From positions 62,001 to 126,000 of the forward strand of contig CP051237.1 of the NCBI GenBank assembly GCA_017794825.1: a DNA stretch of 64,000 nucleotides, read 5' to 3'. Below are positions 32,794 through 42,465 of this stretch, one piece after another. Numbering within the stretch: the first letter of the stretch is position 1; each line of letters opens with the position of its first letter. The notes under the pieces are model-generated. The model did no database searches, was not told where the DNA came from, and was given only the letters and a program-made list of their open reading frames with translations. The DNA comes from Pararhizobium sp. Its GTDB lineage: Bacteria > Pseudomonadota > Alphaproteobacteria > Rhizobiales > Rhizobiaceae. The translations under genes were made by a program, and so were the position numbers.

Positions 32794-34437
32794 ATGAGGA
32801 ATTGGATGCTTACCCGGCGGGCACTTCATCCACTTGCCCCCGGAATTGCCAGGAGTTTTCGAGACGGGCGCGTTTCGCGGCGGGAGTTTCTCGCCACTAT
32901 GGCGGGGCTCGGCGTTTCCACTGCCGGCGCATTCGCATTGGGAGGCCTGACCGCACCCGCCGCCGCTGAGGACAAGAAGCAGGTCGGCGGCACGCTGCGC
33001 ATTGCACAGAATGTGCGCCCGTTCCGCGATCCGCGCACTTTCGACGGCACGGAAATCGCCAATGTCGCCCGGCAATGTAACGAATACCTCGTGCGATGGA
33101 ATCCTGACTTCACATTCGAGCCCTGGCTGCTGGAAGGATGGGAAGTATCGGACGACGCGATGACATATCTCCTGAAAGTGCGGCCTGGCATCACCTGGTC
33201 GGACGGTTCGCCGTTTGCAGCCGACGACGTCATCTTCAACATCACCCGCTGGTGCGAGGCGGAAGCTCCGGGCAACTCGATGGCCGGCCGGATGACGCCG
33301 CTCATCGACGGCGACACGAAGCTGGCCGCAGAAGGCGCGATCTCCAAAGTCGACGATTTGACTGTGCAGCTATCGCTATCGAAGCCCGACATATCACTCA
33401 TCGCGGGTATGGCGGACTATCCGGGCCTGATCATGCATTCCAGCTATGACGGTTCGGACGATCCGATGAAGGCGCTTGCGATTACGACGGGTCCCTGCGA
33501 ACTCGTTTCCTACGAAGCGAACGACCGTGCAGAGGTACGCCGCAAGGAAGCTCCGTGGTGGAAGGGAACCTTCGCTCTCGACGGCGTGGTCTGGACCGAT
33601 TTCGGCGCCGATTCGACGACGATGGTTGCCGCATTCGATGCAGGCGATGTCGACGCAAACTACGAAACCCCGGCGGATTTTCTCGAGATCATCGCGAGTA
33701 CCGGCGCCGAAACCGCGGAGATCGCGACTGGCTCGACCATCGTCGCGCGAATGAACGTCGAACAGACACCATACCAGAACGTCGCGATCCGCCGGGCAAT
33801 CCAGCTTGCGGTAGATAACGGCGTGATCCTGGACCTGGGCATGAACGGCGCCGGCACCACCGCAGCCAACCATCACGTCGGGCCCATGCACGAGGAGTAC
33901 GCCGATATCGGACCAGCCGAGCGTGATCTCGAGCAATCGCGGGCGCTTCTGGCCGAAGCGGGCGCGGAAGAGATGGAATTCGAACTCCTGAGTGTCGATG
34001 AGGACTGGCAACGCAATTCGGGAGATGCGATCGCCGGACAACTCCGCGAAGCCGGTATTAACGTCAAGCGGACTGTTCTGCCCGGTACGACCTACTGGAA
34101 CGACTGGACGAAATACCCGTTTTCTATGACCGAGTGGAACGGACGCCCGCTGGGCGTTCAGGTCCTGGGTCTTGCCTACCGCTCGGGCGTGGCATGGAAC
34201 GAAAGCGCTTACTCAAACCCCGAATTCGACGGTCTGCTCGACCAGGCTCTTGCCACGGCGGACGTAGAGAAGCGCCGGGTGCTCATGGCCGACATCGAAC
34301 GGATCCTGCGCGAGGATGGCGTCATCATTCAGCCCTACTGGCGTTCGTTGTACCGCTCGGCCAGCCCGAATGTCCACGGGTTTGGCGCTCACCAGGCGTT
34401 CGAGCAGCATCTCGACCGGGTGTGGATCTCGACCTGA
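32794..34437 (+). CDS. Peptide/opine/nickel-type ABC transporter substrate-binding protein (Tat-exported)
   Basis: This 547-residue solute-binding protein of family 5 (DppA/OppA type) carries a long N-terminus with a twin-arginine motif (SRREFLATMAG near residues 27-37) followed by an alanine-rich stretch ending near PAAAED. YLLKVRPGITWSDGSPFAADDV is the family signature. The start has GTAGGAGAACGGAACA upstream. It is the first gene of a four-gene importer set (binding protein, two permeases, fused ATPases) behind the cysteine hydrolase. The ligand is not predictable; Tat export suggests folding in the cytoplasm before secretion. Confidence 0.92.
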   Translation: MRNWMLTRRALHPLAPGIARSFRDGRVSRREFLATMAGLGVSTAGAFALGGLTAPAAAEDKKQVGGTLRIAQNVRPFRDPRTFDGTEIANVARQCNEYLVRWNPDFTFEPWLLEGWEVSDDAMTYLLKVRPGITWSDGSPFAADDVIFNITRWCEAEAPGNSMAGRMTPLIDGDTKLAAEGAISKVDDLTVQLSLSKPDISLIAGMADYPGLIMHSSYDGSDDPMKALAITTGPCELVSYEANDRAEVRRKEAPWWKGTFALDGVVWTDFGADSTTMVAAFDAGDVDANYETPADFLEIIASTGAETAEIATGSTIVARMNVEQTPYQNVAIRRAIQLAVDNGVILDLGMNGAGTTAANHHVGPMHEEYADIGPAERDLEQSRALLAEAGAEEMEFELLSVDEDWQRNSGDAIAGQLREAGINVKRTVLPGTTYWNDWTKYPFSMTEWNGRPLGVQVLGLAYRSGVAWNESAYSNPEFDGLLDQALATADVEKRRVLMADIERILREDGVIIQPYWRSLYRSASPNVHGFGAHQAFEQHLDRVWIST

Positions 34438-34512
34438 CCCGGACTGGACCGGGTCGCAGGGCGGCCCGGTATTCCGGACGGGCGCCGGCGGTACGCGCAA
34501 GGAAGGGACCGC

Positions 34513-35556
34513 ATGCTCTTATTTCTCCTCAGACGGGTCCTGATCGTGCTCCTCTCGGCGTTCTGCCTGACGCTGATCGTGTTTCTCCTGACGAATCTTT
34601 CGCCGAACCTCGAAAAACTGGCGAAGTCAGAGGCCGGCACGCGGATCACCGATCGGGAGGTTGCGGTCTGGCTGGAACAGCACGGTCATGCGCGTCCGCT
34701 TCTGGTACGCTACGCGAGCTGGCTTGGCCTCGCTCCGGCCTGGGCGCCGCCGGGCAGACATCTGCCCGGCCAATGCGCAGCCGCAGCAGAGGATGACGCC
34801 GATGCCCCCCGCTATTGCGGCATCCTGCAGGGGAACTGGGGCACCTCGACTGTCTTTCGTGGCGACGTCGCCACGATCCTCGGCGTTCGGCTAGCCCTGA
34901 CGGGCAATCTCATGCTCTGGGTCATGCTCGTGATGGTGCCGTCCGCGCTCCTCGTTGGCGTCCTTGCGGGCATGCGCGAGGGATCTGTCACGGACCGCAC
35001 GCTTTCCAGTTTCTCGATCGTCACATCCGCCACGCCGGAATACGTCTCCGGCGTAATCCTGATCGCGGTCTTCGCTTCGTCGATGACCGGCCTGAAGTGG
35101 TTCAGCGGCACCGCCGGCTCGGTGGCCGACAAGGGGCCGAGCTTCGACACGATGGTTTTGCCGGTGACGACGATTGCCCTTTACGGAATGGGCTACGTCG
35201 CCCGCATGACCCGCGCGTCGATGGCCGAGGTAATGACCCAGCAATATATCAGAACCGCGCGTCTGAAGGGCGTCAGCTTTCGCAACGTTGTCCTTAAACA
35301 CGCGCTTCGCAATGCGCTGATCGCGCCTTTCACCGTCATCATGCTTCAGTTCCCCTGGCTCCTGAACGGCGTCGTCATCGTGGAGACACTGTTCAACTAC
35401 AAGGGCTTCGGCTGGACGCTCGTGGAGGCTGCAGGAGCCAACGACATCGATCTCATGCTCGGCTGCTCCGTCGTCGCTGTGGTCGTCGTTCTCGTCACCC
35501 AGCTCCTCTCGGACCTCGGTTACGTGCTGCTCAACCCCCGGATCAGGGTGCATTGA
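34513..35556 (+). CDS. ABC transporter permease (DppB-like)
   Basis: This 347-residue inner-membrane permease of the dipeptide/oligopeptide class opens with the LLRRVLIVLLSAFCLTLIVFLL first helix and contains the EAA-loop region RTARLKGVSFRNVVLKHALRNAL. An insertion rich in Pro, Ala and Asp (about residues 75-105) lies between helices 1 and 2 in the periplasmic loop. The gene is followed after one base by the second permease. Confidence 0.92.
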   Translation: MLLFLLRRVLIVLLSAFCLTLIVFLLTNLSPNLEKLAKSEAGTRITDREVAVWLEQHGHARPLLVRYASWLGLAPAWAPPGRHLPGQCAAAAEDDADAPRYCGILQGNWGTSTVFRGDVATILGVRLALTGNLMLWVMLVMVPSALLVGVLAGMREGSVTDRTLSSFSIVTSATPEYVSGVILIAVFASSMTGLKWFSGTAGSVADKGPSFDTMVLPVTTIALYGMGYVARMTRASMAEVMTQQYIRTARLKGVSFRNVVLKHALRNALIAPFTVIMLQFPWLLNGVVIVETLFNYKGFGWTLVEAAGANDIDLMLGCSVVAVVVVLVTQLLSDLGYVLLNPRIRVH

Positions 35557-35557
35557 C

Positions 35558-36733
35558 ATGGATCCACTCGGAACGGGCGCGATCATTCTCACAATCCTCG
35601 GCCGCTTCTGGCCGGTCTGGATTGGAATCGCTGCGATCTTCGCACTCTCGTTCCGCTTCAAGCGCCGGCTCGGGCTGTACGGGCGGCTCTTCGACTCGCC
35701 CGTCGCGATGGCGGGATTGGCGCTCGTCCTGTTCTGGGCGTTTACGGCTATATTTACCGATGCGATCGCGACCTACGGGACGCTCGAACAGGTCAGCCAG
35801 ATGAAGAACAAGCCACCGGGCACACCCACGCCAGACGGAACCGGCTGGTTCCTACTGGGCGGAGATCACCTTGCCCGCGACGTGTTCAGCAGGATGGTCG
35901 CCGGAAGCCGGATCGTGATTATCATAGCCCCCTTCTCGACGGCCGTAGCGTTCATGGTCGGGATTACGCTGGGCCTGCCCGCCGGCTATTACGGGGGGCG
36001 TCTCGATACATTCCTTTCCTTCGCCGCGAACCTGATCCTCGCCTTCCCAGTCATTCTGCTCTTCTATCTACTGGTCACTCCCGAGATCGCCGACACCGGG
36101 CTGCCGCAATATCTCGCGCTCGTGCTGTTCCTGTTTCCGATCCTGTTCCTCTCCGTGTTCGTAAATGCGCGATACCGCGTGACGCCCGGGGTGAGGAACT
36201 GGGCGCTCCTCGCGATCGGTGTGTTCTGCGGCTATGTCTATATCTCGCTCGTCAGCGAACCGGGAACGGCCATAGCCATTCTGCCCGCCGCGCTCGATGC
36301 CATCAGCGTTCCCACCAACATCCTCATCGTCTTCGTATCGGTCGTTTTCGTGAACTCCCCCACCGTATTCCGGATCGTCCGGGGTCTCACCCTCGATATC
36401 AAGACTCGCGACTATGTCGCCGCCGCCAAGACCCGCGGCGAAGGCCTCTGGTACATCATGCTTTGGGAGATTTTGCCCAACGCCCGCGGCCCGCTCATCG
36501 TCGATTTCTGTCTGCGCGTCGGCTACACGACGATCCTTCTGGGTACGCTCGGATTCTTCGGTCTCGGCCTCAGCCCCGAAAGTCCCGATTGGGGCAGCAC
36601 GATCAATTCCGGGCGGCGGCTCCTGACCATAGTGCCCTTCCCCGCCATCGTGCCTGCCGTTGCGCTGATGAGCCTCGTTCTCGGTCTGAATCTCCTTGCA
36701 GACGGCCTGCGCGAGGAAAGCTTGAAGGATTGA
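35558..36733 (+). CDS. ABC transporter permease (DppC-like)
   Basis: This 391-residue permease is the partner of the DppB-like protein. The EAA loop is visible as TRDYVAAAKTRGEGLWYIMLWEILPNARGPLIVDF, and the C-terminal LGTLGFFGLGLSPESPDWGSTI is typical of DppC/OppC. It is longer than many DppC proteins (about 300), because of an extra segment at about residues 160-260. It is followed after 5 nt by the fused ATPase gene. Confidence 0.92.
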   Translation: MDPLGTGAIILTILGRFWPVWIGIAAIFALSFRFKRRLGLYGRLFDSPVAMAGLALVLFWAFTAIFTDAIATYGTLEQVSQMKNKPPGTPTPDGTGWFLLGGDHLARDVFSRMVAGSRIVIIIAPFSTAVAFMVGITLGLPAGYYGGRLDTFLSFAANLILAFPVILLFYLLVTPEIADTGLPQYLALVLFLFPILFLSVFVNARYRVTPGVRNWALLAIGVFCGYVYISLVSEPGTAIAILPAALDAISVPTNILIVFVSVVFVNSPTVFRIVRGLTLDIKTRDYVAAAKTRGEGLWYIMLWEILPNARGPLIVDFCLRVGYTTILLGTLGFFGLGLSPESPDWGSTINSGRRLLTIVPFPAIVPAVALMSLVLGLNLLADGLREESLKD

Positions 36734-36738
36734 CCGGC

Positions 36739-38826
36739 ATGACGGACCAGACCTCCCGCGACCCGATCCTCGAAATCGAGAATGTCTCGATTTCCTTTTC
36801 CACCCGCCTGCGCGAGATTCCCGCGGTAATGGATTTTTCTTGCGCCGTGATGGCGGGCGAGGCGATGGGGCTGGTGGGCGAATCCGGCTGCGGCAAGTCG
36901 ACGGTCGCGCTGGCCGTTATGTGCGATCTCGGGCGTAACGGGCGTATCACCAGCGGTAGTATCAGGTTCAAGGGGCGCGACCTGACCACGATGAAGGACG
37001 ACGAACTCCGCCAAATCCGCGGTTCGGAAATCGCGATGATTTACCAGGAACCGATGGCAAGCCTGAACCCCGCAATGAAGGTCGGAGCACAACTCGCAGA
37101 GGTACCGATGACACATCAGCGCATGGCGAGATCCGAGGCCTGGGCGCTCGCGCGTCAGATCGTTGCCGACGTCCGCCTGCCTGATCCTGAAAGGATTCTG
37201 AATGCCTATCCGCATCAGCTTTCGGGCGGCCAGCAGCAACGGATCGTCATCGCGATGGCGCTGATGGCGAAGCCTGCCCTGCTTATCCTCGACGAGCCCA
37301 CGACCGCGCTCGACGTCACCGTCGAGGCGGGCATCGTCGCCCTGGTAAAGGAACTGGGTGCAAAGTATGGCACGTCGATGCTTTTCATCAGTCACAATCT
37401 CGGCCTCGTGCTCGACGTGTGCGACCAGATATGCGTGATGTATTCCGGCGAGGCGGTCGAGACGGGCAACGTCGGGGATGTCTTCACCGACATGCGCCAT
37501 CCCTATACGCAGGCGCTGTTCCGTTCGATCCCGCTTCCGGGCGCCGACAAGAACGAACGGCCACTGATCTCGATCCCCGGGAATTTTCCGCTGCCGCACG
37601 AACGTCCTGAAGGCTGCAACTTCGGACCGCGCTGCGGGTATTTCGATCCGGGGCGCTGCGATGCCGCCGACATACCGATGAAGGCGATTGCCGGCGATGC
37701 CCGGCATGAAACCCGTTGCCTGAGATGGTCCGAGATCGACTGGTCCGCCCTGCCGCAGGCCAGCGCCACACGAGAGAAGCGTCCACCTGGCGAAGTTGTG
37801 CTGCGCGTTGACGATTTGCGCAAATATTACACGGTCTCGTCAAACCCTTTCGGTGGCGGCGCCACGCGAATCGTGAAGGCGAACGAAACGTTGAGCTTCG
37901 AGGCTCGCGCGGGCGAGACCCTTGCCATCGTGGGCGAGTCGGGTTGCGGCAAATCCACTTTCGCCCGGATGTTGATGGGGCTGGAGACCGCCACAGCCGG
38001 CAGGCTCGAAGCGTTCGGCAGTAGCCTCGAAGATATCCCGATCGAGAAGCGGGATGCCGACACCATCGCCAACCTCCAAATGGTATTTCAGAACCCGTTT
38101 GACACTCTCAATCCCTCCATGAGCGTCGGCCGGCAGATTACGCGGGCGCTGGAAATCTTTGGCCGGAGCAACACAGACCCTGAACGCGAAAGCGCGATGC
38201 TCAAACTGCTCGATATGGTGAAGCTGCCGCGCGCCTTCTCCGAACGCATGCCGCGTCAACTTTCAGGTGGCCAGAAGCAGCGGGTGGGGATCGCACGCGC
38301 CTTCGCCGGTGGTGCGAAGATTGTCGTTGCGGACGAGCCGGTCTCCGCGCTCGACGTCTCGGTTCAGGCCGCGGTGATCGATCTGCTCCTCAATATCCAG
38401 CGCCAGAACGAGACAACACTTCTCTTCATCAGCCACGATCTCTCGATCGTGCGCTACCTCTCCGACAGGATCGTCGTCATGTATCTTGGCCACGTCGTGG
38501 AAACGGGAACGACGGAGCAGGTCTTCTCCCCACCCTACCATCCCTATACGGAGGCGCTTCTTTCGGCCGTGCCGATCGCGGATCCGAAGGTCGAGCGGAA
38601 GCTCATCCTTCTGGACGGAGAAATCCCCTCCGCGATAGATACGCCGCCGGGCTGTCCGTTCCAGACGCGCTGCCATTGGAAGTCGCGAATCGGAAGCAAT
38701 CTTTGCGAGCGGGAAATCCCGCCGATCAGAACGCTGGCGGACGGACACCTGTTGAAATGCCATCTTTCCGACGACGATCTGGCGCATATGGAACCTGTCT
38801 TTGCGTCCGAGCGAGGTTGCAACTGA
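36739..38826 (+). CDS. Dipeptide-type ABC transporter, fused two-domain ATP-binding protein (DppD-DppF)
   Basis: This 695-residue protein holds two complete ATPase domains in one chain. The first has Walker A GESGCGKS at 47-54 and signature SGGQQQRI. The second has Walker A GESGCGKS at 399-406 and signature SGGQKQRVG. Each domain is followed by the oligopeptide-type C-terminal region with clustered Cys (GCNFGPRCGYFDPGRC and GCPFQTRCHWKS...C), which in this family can bind an Fe-S cluster. It energises the two permeases encoded upstream. It is the last gene of the importer set; no clear terminator follows it. Confidence 0.93.
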   Translation: MTDQTSRDPILEIENVSISFSTRLREIPAVMDFSCAVMAGEAMGLVGESGCGKSTVALAVMCDLGRNGRITSGSIRFKGRDLTTMKDDELRQIRGSEIAMIYQEPMASLNPAMKVGAQLAEVPMTHQRMARSEAWALARQIVADVRLPDPERILNAYPHQLSGGQQQRIVIAMALMAKPALLILDEPTTALDVTVEAGIVALVKELGAKYGTSMLFISHNLGLVLDVCDQICVMYSGEAVETGNVGDVFTDMRHPYTQALFRSIPLPGADKNERPLISIPGNFPLPHERPEGCNFGPRCGYFDPGRCDAADIPMKAIAGDARHETRCLRWSEIDWSALPQASATREKRPPGEVVLRVDDLRKYYTVSSNPFGGGATRIVKANETLSFEARAGETLAIVGESGCGKSTFARMLMGLETATAGRLEAFGSSLEDIPIEKRDADTIANLQMVFQNPFDTLNPSMSVGRQITRALEIFGRSNTDPERESAMLKLLDMVKLPRAFSERMPRQLSGGQKQRVGIARAFAGGAKIVVADEPVSALDVSVQAAVIDLLLNIQRQNETTLLFISHDLSIVRYLSDRIVVMYLGHVVETGTTEQVFSPPYHPYTEALLSAVPIADPKVERKLILLDGEIPSAIDTPPGCPFQTRCHWKSRIGSNLCEREIPPIRTLADGHLLKCHLSDDDLAHMEPVFASERGCN

Positions 38827-38895
38827 GGTCACGGTTGACGGTATCCGATCGCGCGTAGTCTGCAAGAACAGGCGGCTCTGCGGCCAATCAAACGA

Positions 38896-39006
38896 AGGTG
38901 TCTTGCCGGTGTCTTGTCAGGTGTCTTGTTTTATACAAAAACTTGATAATAATGAAAAATAACAAGACAAAGAACAAGACACTTTTGCCTTTACGGCAAG
39001 ACACCT
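38896..39006. repeat. Six opposed GTGTCTTG-type boxes around an AT-rich core
   Basis: Three direct copies of GTGTCTTG start at 38898, 38909 and 38921. Three inverted copies follow: CAAGACAA at 38963 (one mismatch), CAAGACAC at 38975 and CAAGACAC at 38997. The outermost pair extends to a perfect 13-nt inverted repeat (AGGTGTCTTGCCG, 38896-38908; CGGCAAGACACCT, 38994-39006). The 34-nt centre (38929-38962) is nearly all A and T. The layout resembles an iteron-type origin or a multi-site phage/plasmid repressor operator. No intact gene that could act on it is present in the surrounding non-coding 626 nt (38827-39452). Confidence 0.7.
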
Positions 39007-39044
39007 CGCTCCGTCAAAACCATTAATTTATTCGGATCGTTTGT

Positions 39045-39248
39045 ATGGGTAGCAATCGTTATCTGTTTCGACCAGACGATGAAACTTTGGGAGGGCGCGC
39101 CGATGGGGATTTTCCGGAGGCGGAAAATGAGCCGAGCCGGTAAGGCGCGGCGAAGGAGATGCCGCGGCGTGGGCGGCCAAAGGGCGCGCTGAACCGCAAG
39201 ACGGAGGACTTCGAGCGGTATTACCAGGCGCAAGGGCCTATGGACCTC
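39045..39248 (+). pseudogene. Remnant of a phage-like gene with an in-frame stop
   Basis: A short frame of 32 codons ends in TAA at 39141-39143, and the same frame continues with RRGRPKGALNRKTEDFERYYQAQG. That sequence is of the kind found at the N-terminus of phage packaging or DNA-binding proteins (from memory). After about 39240 the phage-like sequence stops where the transposase tail begins in another frame. I read it as a gene broken first by a nonsense codon and then truncated by the insertion-sequence junction. The exact family is not certain. Confidence 0.5.
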
Positions 39249-39408
39249 GACCGTGCTCGCCGGTCAGAAGCTCGGAATAAAGGAGGTCGACGATGGCATT
39301 TGGCTGATAAGCTTCATGCGCTATGATCTCGGATATATCGACCTGGAACAGAGAACCTTGCAGACCATCGACAACCCGTTCGGCACGAGGTTGTCACCCA
39401 TGTCTTAG
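39241..39408 (+). pseudogene. 3' end of an IS481-type transposase gene
   Basis: The frame from 39241 to the TAG at 39406-39408 encodes 55 residues (STVLAGQKLGIKEVDDGIW, YDLGYIDLEQRTLQ, DNPFGTRLSPMS) that match the C-terminal tail common in IS481-family integrase-core transposases. The catalytic core is missing, so it is a remnant. It lies 44 nt from the 3' end of tRNA-Pro, on the island side, and fits a history of insertions at that tRNA gene. Confidence 0.75.
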
Positions 39409-39452
39409 GTACAATCTGTTACCTATGTCTCCGGGCTGTACACTTGAAATAT

Positions 39453-40233
<781 letters not shown>

Positions 40234-40235
<2 letters not shown>

Positions 40236-40270
40236 CGGAACCGGATCCCATCCCCTCTTCCGGTTCCGGT
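40234..40270. terminator. Hairpin between convergent DUF892 and TetR genes
   Basis: The arms ACCGGAACCGGA (40234-40245) and TCCGGTTCCGGT (40259-40270) are perfect 12-nt complements with a 13-nt loop. A smaller hairpin, CCGGCG-ATA-CGCCGG, precedes it at 40211-40225. There is no clean U-run, but the position between two convergent genes suits a bidirectional terminator. Confidence 0.6.
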
Positions 40271-40938
40271 CACCCTGCCGACCGCAGATCCAGACATGCG
40301 GCGATCATTCTCAGAGCATTGCGCATGAACGTCTCGTCGTCGATCGGCTGCAGCGCAGCAGGACGTTGGGCGGGATCGATGCGCGACCTGAGCATGGCGG
40401 ATGTCTGGTCGATCGCGAATGCAGCCGCCTCTTCGGCGTCGGCGACGCCGATCTCCTCTCGACGGGCGAGAACGAGTTTCAGCAGCGCACGGCGGGATTT
40501 TCCCTGTATCTCGGCGTAGTGCGCGGCAAGTTCGGGATAGTCCGCGACAACCGCGGATACGGCCGCCTTCGCCGCCGGATCCTCCCTGGCGGCGTTCAAC
40601 GATAGCTCCATATAACCGCGAAACAGGTCAAGCACGGTGGCGCCTCGCCAGATTTCTGGATCCGAGGCTTTGGCGTTGAGCGCCTCGTAGGCGTCGGTCA
40701 TTCGATCGAAAAGCGCCAGGAACAACGCTTTCTTGTCCTTGAAATGATGATAGACGGCGCCTACCGAAAATCCGGCCTTTGCGGCGATGTCGGCGATCGA
40801 CGTCGCCTCCGTGCCTTTTTCGAAGATCAGCGCCTCCGCCGCGTCGAGCAAAGCCGACTGCGTGCGTTCGCTGCGCGACTGCTGACCTGCGCGGCGCCAG
40901 TGAAGTTCCGATATCCAGCGGTTTTCGGTCATGACCAT
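40270..40938 (-). CDS. TetR/AcrR family transcriptional regulator
   Basis: This 222-residue repressor-type protein has an N-terminal helix-turn-helix (about residues 28-75; TSIADIAAKAGFSVGAVYHHFKDKKALFLALF) and a helical ligand domain. Met codons at 40938 and 40932 are both possible starts; neither has a strong ribosome site. It diverges from the SDR gene at 41038, and an inverted repeat lies between them. TetR-SDR divergent pairs usually mean the regulator represses both genes. Confidence 0.9.
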   Translation of the reverse strand: MVMTENRWISELHWRRAGQQSRSERTQSALLDAAEALIFEKGTEATSIADIAAKAGFSVGAVYHHFKDKKALFLALFDRMTDAYEALNAKASDPEIWRGATVLDLFRGYMELSLNAAREDPAAKAAVSAVVADYPELAAHYAEIQGKSRRALLKLVLARREEIGVADAEEAAAFAIDQTSAMLRSRIDPAQRPAALQPIDDETFMRNALRMIAACLDLRSAG

Positions 40939-40956
40939 ACCAAAACATAATTCGTG

Positions 40957-40999
40957 TTCGGTTTTATTGACAGCGAATACGCGCCATGTCAAAACCGAA
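40957..40999. promoter_or_regulatory. Inverted repeat in the tetR-SDR divergent region
   Basis: TTCGGTTTTATTGACA (40957-40972) is mirrored by TGTCAAAACCGAA (40987-40999); the arms match over 13 nt if the AT insertion in the left arm is skipped. It lies between the two start codons and is the likely TetR operator. Confidence 0.55.
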
Positions 41000-41037
41000 T
41001 GGAAATTCGCTTTCTGTTCAACTCAAGGATTCCTGCA

Positions 41038-41823
41038 ATGAAGAACACGGCCCTGATCACCGGCGCATCCAGCGGCATTGGCGAGGAAATGGCCCGGCTG
41101 CATGCGAGCCGCGGCGGAGATCTCGTTCTCGTCGCCCGTCGCGCGGACAAACTGAATGTCCTGAAGGAAGAACTCGAATCCCGGCATGGCGCGCAAGTGC
41201 TCGTCTTGGCGGAAGATCTCAATGACGAGGCCGCACCGCAGCGTATATTCGACCTGTTAACGGCCGAAAACATCGACGTCTCCTTCCTGATCAACAATGC
41301 GGGATTTGGCCATCGCGGCAAGTTTCATGAACTCGAGTGGGATGACAATCGCTCCATGATACAAGTCAATGTCGTGGCGCTTGCGGCGTTGACCCGGCTT
41401 TTTCTGCCTGGTTTCGTCGCGCGCAATTCCGGCCGCATTCTGAATGTCGCGTCCACTGCCGCCTTGACGCCAGGCCCCCTGCAGGCGACCTACTTCGCGA
41501 CAAAGGCCTTTGTCATGTATCTAGGCAACGCCATTGCCGAGGAAGTCAGCGACACGCCGGTGACGGTGACGACACTTTTGCCGGGCGCGACGGCAAGCGA
41601 GTTCGCGGCGACGGCCGGAATGGACAAGACATCGTTGTTCAAACAGACGACTCCGGCGGCCGACGTGGCGCTCACAGGTTACGAGGCCATGTTGCGTGGC
41701 GACCTCAACGTCCTTGCCGGCGTCACACGCAAGCGCCAGATCATGATGTGGATCGCGCCGCTGCTGCCGAAGCGCTTTGTTCTCAAGAGCGTCCGCGAAA
41801 TGCAGGAAGCGCAACCGGCCTGA
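41038..41823 (+). CDS. SDR family NAD(P)-dependent oxidoreductase (YqjQ/DltE-like)
   Basis: This 261-residue classical SDR has TGASSGIG at residues 8-15, NNAG at about 85, the catalytic Ser in NVASTAAL, and YxxxK in YFATKAF. The overall pattern is that of the broad DltE/YqjQ group whose substrates are largely unknown. The start at MKNTALITG has AAGGA upstream. It is divergent from tetR, which suggests control by that regulator. Confidence 0.92.
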   Translation: MKNTALITGASSGIGEEMARLHASRGGDLVLVARRADKLNVLKEELESRHGAQVLVLAEDLNDEAAPQRIFDLLTAENIDVSFLINNAGFGHRGKFHELEWDDNRSMIQVNVVALAALTRLFLPGFVARNSGRILNVASTAALTPGPLQATYFATKAFVMYLGNAIAEEVSDTPVTVTTLLPGATASEFAATAGMDKTSLFKQTTPAADVALTGYEAMLRGDLNVLAGVTRKRQIMMWIAPLLPKRFVLKSVREMQEAQPA

Positions 41824-41935
41824 GCGCCTGCACTCAAATCCGGAACTGGGATACGATACCGCGACGGCAATCTCGCAATATTTAAGACGCATACCATAGG
41901 TGATCGTTTCGGGCATGAAATCGCCCCAGAATTGC

Positions 41936-41961
41936 GGAACCCTTACGGCGCACGGAAGTTT
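41936..41961 (+). promoter_or_regulatory. Possible EcfG (general stress sigma) promoter
   Basis: GGAAC at 41936-41940 is followed after 17 nt by GTTT (41958-41961). The alphaproteobacterial EcfG consensus is GGAAC, 16-17 nt, CGTT; here the C is an A. The site is 30 nt upstream of the lipoprotein start codon. Confidence 0.4.
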
Positions 41962-41990
41962 CAAGTTCGTGAAACCAAAAGGGTGATACA

Positions 41991-42440
41991 ATGAGAAATG
42001 TCGCAACAATTACTTTTGCATCACTGCTGCTCGGACTGGCGGCCTGCTCCGACTCTGGCGAGACGGAGACAAGTTCAACCGACCAGCCCGTGACGAGCGA
42101 GACGACCTCGGCGATGGAAACGACCGAGCCGGCCGCCGGCGCATCCGACAGCATGGAAGCAACGGAAAGCACGGCTGGCGCAGCCACCGATGACAGCACG
42201 GTGACGGGTTCGATTTCATCCGACAGCCAGATGGCGTCGAATGTTCCCGACGTCGCAGTCGACGCGTGCCTCGATGCAGTGCAGATGGAAGCCGATGCTA
42301 CCGAAACCGATGTTATCGGAGCGGAATATTCGGAGGCGAATTCGATCGTGACGGTAGGCGTTGGCGCTGAAAAAACGCCGTGGCGCTGCCTTGTGTCGAA
42401 TGAAGGTTCGGTCGCAGAGGTAACCCCCGAAACCAACTGA
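41991..42440 (+). CDS. Hypothetical lipoprotein
   Basis: This 149-residue protein has a signal peptide ending in a lipobox (LGLAAC, lipidated Cys near residue 19), then a Ser/Thr/Glu-rich linker (about residues 20-80) and a small C-terminal domain of about 60 residues with two Cys (DACLDAV and WRCLVS) that could form a disulfide. The linker is typical of proteins that reach into the periplasm from the membrane. No function is recognised. AAGGGTGATACA precedes the start, and a strong terminator follows the gene. Confidence 0.82.
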   Translation: MRNVATITFASLLLGLAACSDSGETETSSTDQPVTSETTSAMETTEPAAGASDSMEATESTAGAATDDSTVTGSISSDSQMASNVPDVAVDACLDAVQMEADATETDVIGAEYSEANSIVTVGVGAEKTPWRCLVSNEGSVAEVTPETN

Positions 42441-42465
42441 TATCGGCGCACGTGACCGATAATCC

